A stretch of DNA of 64,000 bases from Holophagae bacterium. Its GTDB lineage: Bacteria; Acidobacteriota; Holophagae; Acanthopleuribacterales; Acanthopleuribacteraceae. The stretch is from assembly GCA_029263455.1 (NCBI GenBank), contig JAJCXM010000038.1, forward strand, positions 124,001-188,000, given 5' to 3'. Every line of letters starts with the position of its first letter. Positions within the stretch are counted from its first letter, which is position 1. The notes beneath the pieces were generated by a model. The model saw only the letters and a list, made by a program, of their open reading frames with translations. It was not told the DNA's origin and ran no database searches. Of the stretch, positions 57,707-64,000 are shown piece after piece. The position numbers and the translations under genes are program-made.

Positions 57707-60417
57707 CCACCACACGAGCGATTCCGCGACCATCACTAGCATCCTACTTTTCAGCTATGCGCCAAAGAACGGACATGTGGCAAACGGTTAAGACCCTAGG
57801 GATGGAATGGCTTGAAGCCAAGCAAGCCACCAAAATACTGACCGAAGGACTGCAAGATAACTTAGATGAATTGGAGCGGCTAGAAGGCTATTTCTGTTAT
57901 CCGGGTGTGAAAATTGTACGCCGGCTACGCTCGTTTTATGAATCTGGCGACAAGGACGGCTTCTCTTTGTTAGCCAGCTTTGTCGTGCGCATGTTGATTA
58001 GCCACGCATACCGCGTTTATTTACAAGAAGATGAGTTTTCGACATGGCCTGAAGCTGAAGAAGGCGATTCAAAACTGCCCCAACCCACGTTAATGCTCGA
58101 TGAACGACCTTATTTTGAAGTGCTGGTGGTTGATGACTTACCAGAGTCAGACATTGAAGTCCTGCGACAACTACTGCGTGGATTTCGAATGCCTGATGAT
58201 GAATTCGTTTATGACTTGGTTGTGGTGCCCTCGTTTGAGGATGCCCTGATTGCGGCCTTACTTAATCACCACGTGCAGTCCGTAGTCATCCGCTATGGCT
58301 TTCCAATTGAATCCAAGAATCGTTTGGCTTTTTTGGACCGTACGCTATCGCTCTACGATATGTCGCGCAAAGAGGACTCCGAAATCGGCGTACAGTTGGG
58401 CCACGCGATCCACAACCTTCGACCGAATTTGGACCTGTTCTTGGTAACAGATGCACCTGTTGAGGCACTTGCAGGTAAAACGAAACGTCGATTCAATCGG
58501 ATTTTTTATAGGCAAGAAGACTATCGCGAGCTTCATCAATCGATCCTAAAATCCATTGGCACTCGTTACCATACGCCTTTTTTTACCGCATTGAAGTCGT
58601 ACAGTACACGGCCTACGGGCGTTTTCCATGCACTACCGATATCCCGAGGTAAATCGGTAACAAAATCCCATTGGATCCGTGAGATGGAAGACTTTTTTGG
58701 GGCAGCCATGTTTATGGCAGAAACGTCGGCCACGACCGCCGGTCTGGATTCATTGCTGCAACCTGTTGGAAGCATACGCGAAGCGCAAATAGCGGCAGCT
58801 CGCGCTTTTGGAGCTAAACTAACTTTCTTTGTAACCAACGGCACCTCAACGGCCAATAAAATCGTGTTGCAAGCCATATCCGGACCAGGCGACATCGTGC
58901 TCGCCGCTCGGGATTGCCATCAATCCCATCATTACGGCATGGTCTTAACGGGCGCCCACCCGCTGTATATGAATCCGTATCCCGTTACGAACTATTCATT
59001 CTATGGTGGCGTGCCCATATCAGAAATTAAACGTAACCTGCTTGTTCTGAAAGGTGCTGGCCAACTACATCGCGCCAAAGTTTTGTTGCTTACTAACTGT
59101 ACCTTCGACGGCATCGTCTATAACCCTGAACGTGTGATGGAAGAAATCCTAGCTATTCATCCCGATATGATTTTTGTTTGGGATGAAGCCTGGTTTGCTT
59201 TCGCCTTTTTTACCCCAATCACCAGACATCGCACCGCGATGGCGTCGGCACGAACGCTTAGCGATCGTTTCCATAGTGATGAATACAAACAGAAATATGC
59301 GAAGTGGAAAACTACGTTTGATGCTGACCCTGACCCAAACAAGTGGATGGGACGTCTGTATCCAGCTCCCGACACCAAAATACGTGTCTATGCAACGCAA
59401 TCGACCCATAAGACGTTAACAAGTTTTCGTCAAGGCTCAATGATCCATATATTTGACGAAGAATTCGAACGTCAAGTTGAGGAGTCATTCCATCAGGCTT
59501 ATTTAACCCACACCTCAACTTCCGCCAACTACCCCATCTTGGCTTCCCTTGATCTAGGTCGTAGACAAGTAGAATTAGAAGGCTACGAGCTCGTACAGCA
59601 CGCCATTGAGTTGGGCATGACCTTACGTGAACGGATTCGCTGCCATAAACTAATTGCCAAGTACTTCGATGTATTGACACCTGCAGAGCTCATTCCAGAG
59701 GCCTACCGCAAATCCGGTTTTGACTCTTACCGCGAAGAACGCACCAACTGGAAACTCATGGACAAAGCTTGGTTAAATGACGAGTTCTGTCTGGATCCCA
59801 CCCGACTGACTCTTTCGATTGGCCGATCCGGTTGGGAAGGCGAAGCCATGAAAACGCGCCTGATCGAAGAATATGATATTCAGGTCAACAAAACGACCCG
59901 AAACACGGCTCTGTTTATGACACATATAGGCACAACACGTGGGGCAGTCGCGCACTTAATTGAAGTGTTGGCTCAACTAACACAGGAACTCAACGAAGTG
60001 AATGACAATCAAAATCCCCATCGTGCGGCGGTACATCAAAAGAAAGTGGCCCAACTTACTCAAAACCCGCCTGAGTTACCCCATTTCTCTGATTTCCACA
60101 GCAAATTCAAGAGTGAAGATGACAAGGGCCTGATCATTGGAAATATGCGCGATGCCTTTTTTCTGGCCGCGCTGGACGCCCACATTAGATACATGTCGCT
60201 GGATGACGTTAAACAAGAAATAAGCCAAGGATGTATCTGTGTGTCGGCTAATTTCGTTACCCCTTATCCACCTGGATTTCCTGTTCTCGTGCCTGGCCAA
60301 TTTGTGTCTCGCGAGATCTTGGAATTCTTATTGGCGGTAGATGTATCCGAGATTCACGGATACGACCCAGAGCTGGGTTTAAGGCTATTTACACAAGAAA
60401 TATTGGAGCAAAAATGA
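57703..60417 (+). CDS. Orn/Lys/Arg decarboxylase-family PLP enzyme with long N-terminal region
   Basis: A 904-residue fold-type I PLP protein. Residues 1-130 are an extra helical region. Residues about 135-290 are a receiver-like wing domain (FEVLVVDDLPESDIEVLRQLL). The PLP core follows, with FVTNGTSTANKIVLQAI, DCHQSHHYGMVL, DMIFVWDEAWFAFAFF and the Schiff-base Lys570 in ATQSTHKTLTSFRQGSM. A C-terminal domain ends the protein. This layout matches inducible lysine, ornithine or arginine decarboxylases, though it is about 150 residues longer. Activity on a basic amino acid is expected but not proved. Both ends overlap neighbouring genes by four bases (ATGA). Confidence 0.93.
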   Translation: MTTTRAIPRPSLASYFSAMRQRTDMWQTVKTLGMEWLEAKQATKILTEGLQDNLDELERLEGYFCYPGVKIVRRLRSFYESGDKDGFSLLASFVVRMLISHAYRVYLQEDEFSTWPEAEEGDSKLPQPTLMLDERPYFEVLVVDDLPESDIEVLRQLLRGFRMPDDEFVYDLVVVPSFEDALIAALLNHHVQSVVIRYGFPIESKNRLAFLDRTLSLYDMSRKEDSEIGVQLGHAIHNLRPNLDLFLVTDAPVEALAGKTKRRFNRIFYRQEDYRELHQSILKSIGTRYHTPFFTALKSYSTRPTGVFHALPISRGKSVTKSHWIREMEDFFGAAMFMAETSATTAGLDSLLQPVGSIREAQIAAARAFGAKLTFFVTNGTSTANKIVLQAISGPGDIVLAARDCHQSHHYGMVLTGAHPLYMNPYPVTNYSFYGGVPISEIKRNLLVLKGAGQLHRAKVLLLTNCTFDGIVYNPERVMEEILAIHPDMIFVWDEAWFAFAFFTPITRHRTAMASARTLSDRFHSDEYKQKYAKWKTTFDADPDPNKWMGRLYPAPDTKIRVYATQSTHKTLTSFRQGSMIHIFDEEFERQVEESFHQAYLTHTSTSANYPILASLDLGRRQVELEGYELVQHAIELGMTLRERIRCHKLIAKYFDVLTPAELIPEAYRKSGFDSYREERTNWKLMDKAWLNDEFCLDPTRLTLSIGRSGWEGEAMKTRLIEEYDIQVNKTTRNTALFMTHIGTTRGAVAHLIEVLAQLTQELNEVNDNQNPHRAAVHQKKVAQLTQNPPELPHFSDFHSKFKSEDDKGLIIGNMRDAFFLAALDAHIRYMSLDDVKQEISQGCICVSANFVTPYPPGFPVLVPGQFVSREILEFLLAVDVSEIHGYDPELGLRLFTQEILEQK

Positions 60418-61814
60418 CCATCACCGATTTATCTGAACTGCGTTTATCCCTATACCGCGATCCGACTCCCGTTTGGCATATTTGTGCAACTCCATACACG
60501 CTCTTGGGCATGGACGAATGGGTGAGGGGTTTCCGTTGGATTAGTTATTCAGATTGTTTTGATGGACTGCACCCCCGTGTCTTTGTACCTCCTCAGCCAG
60601 TGTCCGCGACCTTTCCTTTTGAAACCTTAGAGGAAATGAATAACCACTTGCTAATGCATCCTGAAGTCAGAGACCACATAAAGAAATTTGGACCCGGTCT
60701 GGCGACACTGCTCTTTTTTGATGAACGGACTGAGGAATTAACGAAAGAGCTCGGTTTGGAACTGATTTTTCCAAAAGCAGAATTACGGCGGCGCATTGAT
60801 GACAAGCTAGAGACAACGCGCATCGCAGATCGTGCAGGCGTTGCCAGTGTCCCCAATGTGATGGGTCGAGTTCGCTCTTACGAAGATCTACAAGGATTGG
60901 CAGGGCATTTGGGCACGGATTTGGTCATTCAGACGTCTTTCGGTGACAGTGGCGCGACGACATTCTTCATTTCATCAGCCGTGGATTTTGAATCTTATCG
61001 TGATGAAATTGTGGCCGAACGCGAAGTCAAAATCATGAAACGCATCAACCCTCGCCAAGCTGCCATTGAAGCCTGTGTAACCCGACAGGGAACTGTGGTT
61101 GGTCCACTTTCAACAGAGATTGTAGGCTTCAAAGCATTGACGCCTTACCTAGGTGGCTGGGCCGGAAACGAGATCGCTGCCGAGGCATTCACAGCGGAGC
61201 AGCGTCGCCTTGCCAGCGAGCGCACAATGGCTGTCGGTGATGCTATATACGAACTTGGTTACCGTGGCTATTTCGAAATAGATTGGCTTATCGATCAAGA
61301 TACGGGTGAATTGTATTTAGGTGAACTCAATCCGAGATTAACAGGTCTAAGCCCTTTAACTAATTTGGCAGCATTTGCTCACGCCGACGCGCCTTTATTC
61401 CTGTTCCATCTGCTTGAATACAAGGACGTAAATTTGAATTTCGATTTTACAGAAATCAACCATCGGTGGGCGAATCCCGACCAAATGGATAATTGGGGGC
61501 AACTCATCATCAAGCACATCGATCAGACCAAGGTTCGGCTGACACACGCGCCAGGCAGTGGCGTGTGGCGGTTAAAGGATGACGGCAATGCCGAATTCCG
61601 TTATCCGCAAACCCATCGACGAACTGTGGATGGGGATCGGGAAGCCTTTTTCCTACGCATCCCTGAAGCCGGTGATCAAATCGTCTTTGGCGATGACCTT
61701 GGCATATTGGTTATGCCTGGTCGGATGCTGACAGATGACGGTAAATTGACGGCAAGAACACTCCGCTGGATTCAAGCCATACGTGATCAATTCAAGGGAC
61801 CCGTATTCGAATGA
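60414..61814 (+). CDS. ATP-grasp ligase, carboxylate-amine type (not biotin carboxylase)
   Basis: A 466-residue soluble ATP-grasp protein. The nucleotide-binding part has DDKLETTRIADRAGVASVP, the flexible loop IQTSFGDSGATTFF and the metal-binding end YLGELNPRLTGLSP. The family typically joins a carboxylate, activated as acyl phosphate, to an amine. Homologues are often labelled biotin carboxylase, but no biotin or carboxyltransferase domain is present here or nearby. Final gene of the operon, coupled by ATGA overlap to the decarboxylase. Likely substrate is the amine made by that enzyme. Confidence 0.8.
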   Translation: MTITDLSELRLSLYRDPTPVWHICATPYTLLGMDEWVRGFRWISYSDCFDGLHPRVFVPPQPVSATFPFETLEEMNNHLLMHPEVRDHIKKFGPGLATLLFFDERTEELTKELGLELIFPKAELRRRIDDKLETTRIADRAGVASVPNVMGRVRSYEDLQGLAGHLGTDLVIQTSFGDSGATTFFISSAVDFESYRDEIVAEREVKIMKRINPRQAAIEACVTRQGTVVGPLSTEIVGFKALTPYLGGWAGNEIAAEAFTAEQRRLASERTMAVGDAIYELGYRGYFEIDWLIDQDTGELYLGELNPRLTGLSPLTNLAAFAHADAPLFLFHLLEYKDVNLNFDFTEINHRWANPDQMDNWGQLIIKHIDQTKVRLTHAPGSGVWRLKDDGNAEFRYPQTHRRTVDGDREAFFLRIPEAGDQIVFGDDLGILVMPGRMLTDDGKLTARTLRWIQAIRDQFKGPVFE

Positions 61815-61823
61815 AAATGGGCA

Positions 61824-64000
61824 TTAGCCAAACAGTCTTTCGATGATTTTGTGGTCAATATCCGAGTTATTAGGCAACCCTAGTACCTTTTCAACATCCT
61901 CGATAGTTGTCGCGAGAGATGCCAGTGAATGGTTCGAAAGTTGCCACAATGTTCGGAGCATGGATTCGGCAGATTTGACGGACTGAACAGGATCTTCACG
62001 GTCGAATCCTGCGCCAGAGACATAGGCAGCCACATCCATCGATTGATCTGTGTGTTCAATGGGAATCTTACAGGCTGAAAATTTAGTCAACACATCGCCT
62101 GCTTTGTCCACTAATTGCTTGTTGCAAAACATGATTGGCTTGCCAAGCGATTCATCGTTGGTATTTGACACGGCAATGAGCAGAGCAATGAGTTCTGTGC
62201 AGATGCTTTCGACTTCATCAAGAGCAGTTGATTGTTGGTGGAGCAATTCCAGAAAGGCAAAAGCATCGGATTGCAGTGTCGAAGTCAAGTTATTTGCAAA
62301 TTTGGGCTGGTTCGCAAGCCATAGACACAGAGACGTCGCCTGCTCAATTTGGGAATCAAACGTATCGAGCTTCGTCTTTAATTCTTGTAGCCGACTTTTT
62401 GTCTCCTGAATTTTGTCAGGTAGCTTCTTGGGGTCGATTGTAGCCAAGCCAAACCAGGCAGGCTCAGATTTAACGATCTTAGAAGACTCGTGGAGTCGTC
62501 TAAGCGATTGCTGTATTTGCTTCGTAGATTGCCATTGACGCAATGTCTCAAATCGCTCGCTATCGTTTGCTGAGATTTGGTCGCGCAGTTGCATATATTC
62601 TTGTTTGAGGCTGGCAATATCTTTGACGTCTGACGTCTTTTTGATGCTTACTTGTGTCCAACGTCCATAAATATGGTTCAGCCTAAAGACGCGGTGCATC
62701 GCCTTAAAACGTGCGTCTTGAATGGCTTCGTCTTTCTTCAGCTCATCGATAGATCGGAAGACCTGTTCATCGAGTGTGCGTCCGATCATTTCAGACATCG
62801 CTTGTTTTGTATGGTTCTCGCTCAATTCCTTGAAATCGCGGAACAACACCGTCGCGGGCATGTCGATATTGAAAACGCGATTCTGCCCGTGTTGATGTGC
62901 CTGCTGAATGCGTTGCATATCGCATGGATGAGTGTCAAAGAATTTGGTCTTTGAGGTGGAAATATGCTCTTGGGCGACTTGTTCTAGCTGTTTGTTTTGT
63001 TTCGTATGGTGGTGACTGACCAGCCTTGAATGATCCCCACACAATTTACCGTTCGCCCAATAGGAACGTTGATCCTGAATGGCTAAATCAGCAGAGGCAC
63101 TCAGTTTTATGAGTTCCTTGGCAGTGGAAGCGAACGTCGACCCTCCTACCAGTTTTGCTTCGTAACTGTCTGCGTCAAATTCCATTTGTCTGAGCATGAA
63201 ATTGCTGATGGCACTGCCAGTAATCATAAGTAACCAGAGGACGCGCCGCGATATCCATACACCGCCCTTGCCCAGCATCAATGTGACTTGCATCCAGCCT
63301 TCAGTACCTTCAATCTGTTCGTCTAGCCACAAATCGACACGATCTCGTTCATAGACGACACGGTAGAACCAGAAATTAATCGAACGTATAAGATAAGTGA
63401 GTGTCATGCCGGATAACTGTGAAAAGTGTCCGAATTCGTGGGCCAAGACACCGGCAAACTGATTGGCATTTAAGCCTGCGACCAGTGGCAATCCAATCGT
63501 GAGTTTGAGGTCCTTCCTCAATAGGCTGAATAGTCCCGATCTCGGGCCCGCCGATGCATTCACTTCATTGTTAATAGCAATCACAGACGGAATCGGAGCG
63601 CCCATCGTTGTACATAACCTGCGCACAAACGCAAATAGAATGGGCTCTTTTTCAGGTTCAAGCGGAGGCTGTTCATCATCTTGTGGCAAGGAAACGAAAA
63701 TGGGCTTCACCATGAAAACGATGAGAAGTGAGCTCACAACAAGAGGCGTTACGTAGAGCAAAAGTCTCCACTTGTTTGCCCGATACCCGCCAAGGTTACT
63801 GTCAAAAAGGCCAGGACCAAAGTCGACCGCATACCAATAGGCTGCCCATGCAAAGAGAGCGACGATGGCCAAATACAATAAGGGCAATATGACCATGAAC
63901 AAAGCAACAAAGCCAAGTCCTATGCGGTATGTCCATGGTACCGGCGTCGGTACAACCTTGCCTTTGAAACCGTTCAGGAACTGGTCTTGTAGTTCGTTAG
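61824..64000 (-). CDS. M48-family membrane metalloprotease, N terminus beyond the window
   Basis: An HtpX/Ste24-type zinc protease. The catalytic motif HEFGH is at 63426-63440 (reverse), and the third ligand region FDADSYEAKL follows. At least two hydrophobic segments lie at the N-terminal side (ILPLLYLAIVALFAWAAYWY and LLLYVTPLVVSSLLIVFMV), with another pair after the motif. The C-terminal half is a long helical, coiled-coil-rich domain not seen in HtpX. A TTG at 63902 is a possible start, but the frame stays open to the window edge, reading NELQDQFLNGFKGKVVP before it, so the gene is probably incomplete here. Convergent with the ligase gene, 9 bases between stops. Confidence 0.85.
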   Translation of the reverse strand, partial: NELQDQFLNGFKGKVVPTPVPWTYRIGLGFVALFMVILPLLYLAIVALFAWAAYWYAVDFGPGLFDSNLGGYRANKWRLLLYVTPLVVSSLLIVFMVKPIFVSLPQDDEQPPLEPEKEPILFAFVRRLCTTMGAPIPSVIAINNEVNASAGPRSGLFSLLRKDLKLTIGLPLVAGLNANQFAGVLAHEFGHFSQLSGMTLTYLIRSINFWFYRVVYERDRVDLWLDEQIEGTEGWMQVTLMLGKGGVWISRRVLWLLMITGSAISNFMLRQMEFDADSYEAKLVGGSTFASTAKELIKLSASADLAIQDQRSYWANGKLCGDHSRLVSHHHTKQNKQLEQVAQEHISTSKTKFFDTHPCDMQRIQQAHQHGQNRVFNIDMPATVLFRDFKELSENHTKQAMSEMIGRTLDEQVFRSIDELKKDEAIQDARFKAMHRVFRLNHIYGRWTQVSIKKTSDVKDIASLKQEYMQLRDQISANDSERFETLRQWQSTKQIQQSLRRLHESSKIVKSEPAWFGLATIDPKKLPDKIQETKSRLQELKTKLDTFDSQIEQATSLCLWLANQPKFANNLTSTLQSDAFAFLELLHQQSTALDEVESICTELIALLIAVSNTNDESLGKPIMFCNKQLVDKAGDVLTKFSACKIPIEHTDQSMDVAAYVSGAGFDREDPVQSVKSAESMLRTLWQLSNHSLASLATTIEDVEKVLGLPNNSDIDHKIIERLFG

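Overview
The window comes from a Gram-negative bacterium. It encodes an OmpA-type envelope protein, outer-membrane barrel proteins, lipopolysaccharide-style glycosyltransferases and IPTL-type C-terminal sorting tails. GC content is moderate, a little under 50% by eye. Housekeeping genes (Fe superoxide dismutase, RNase R, LeuRS, CarA/CarB, L28) are full length, so this looks like chromosome rather than plasmid or phage. The phylum cannot be fixed from the sequence alone. Large secreted proteins, an Rhs giant and IPTL tails would fit a predatory or surface-living proteobacterial or acidobacterial lineage. No rRNA, tRNA, CRISPR array or complete insertion sequence was seen.

Layout. 1-6.6 kb: sodB, a secreted coiled-coil protein, rnr, a SAM methyltransferase and two family-2 glycosyltransferases, all forward. 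6.7-16.6 kb: an OmpA/barrel/PKD envelope protein, an EreA/ChaN-like secreted protein, a large M4 metalloprotease (reverse) and leuS (reverse). 16.6-26.1 kb: a lone REP-type HUH transposase, an NAD salvage pair (pncB-pncA), an aldo/keto reductase, a sigma-54 activator translationally coupled to rarD, a VOC protein, and two divergent envelope proteins, one of them a PQQ-type propeller. 26.2-31 kb: carA-carB and rpmB with recognisable promoters and terminators.

31-50 kb is the accessory, low-density part. It holds a 2,623-residue Rhs/YD-repeat protein interrupted by about 825 residues of beta-sandwich and ASH-like material, two proteins with IPTL-like tails, a LytS/LytR-type two-component pair, a decayed fragment of a secreted adhesin-type protein, a LamG protein and several gene-free stretches of 300-800 bases. 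The likely theme is cell-surface display and its regulation.

50-64 kb: a Crp/Fnr-family regulator and an outer-membrane barrel protein, each preceded by inverted-repeat DNA. A metabolic locus follows. A reverse-strand GNAT/nitrilase fusion faces a tightly packed five-gene operon: class III aminotransferase, aldehyde dehydrogenase, nitrilase-superfamily amidase, Orn/Lys/Arg-type decarboxylase and ATP-grasp ligase. Overlapping start and stop codons imply co-translation. These enzymes can be ordered into one scheme: make a diamine by decarboxylation, cap one amine by ATP-dependent ligation, oxidise the free end by transamination and dehydrogenation, then remove the cap by amide hydrolysis. That would be a functional parallel of the Puu putrescine pathway built from unrelated enzyme families. 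This is inference and is the most interesting candidate in the window. The right edge cuts through an M48 metalloprotease whose reading frame stays open to the last base.
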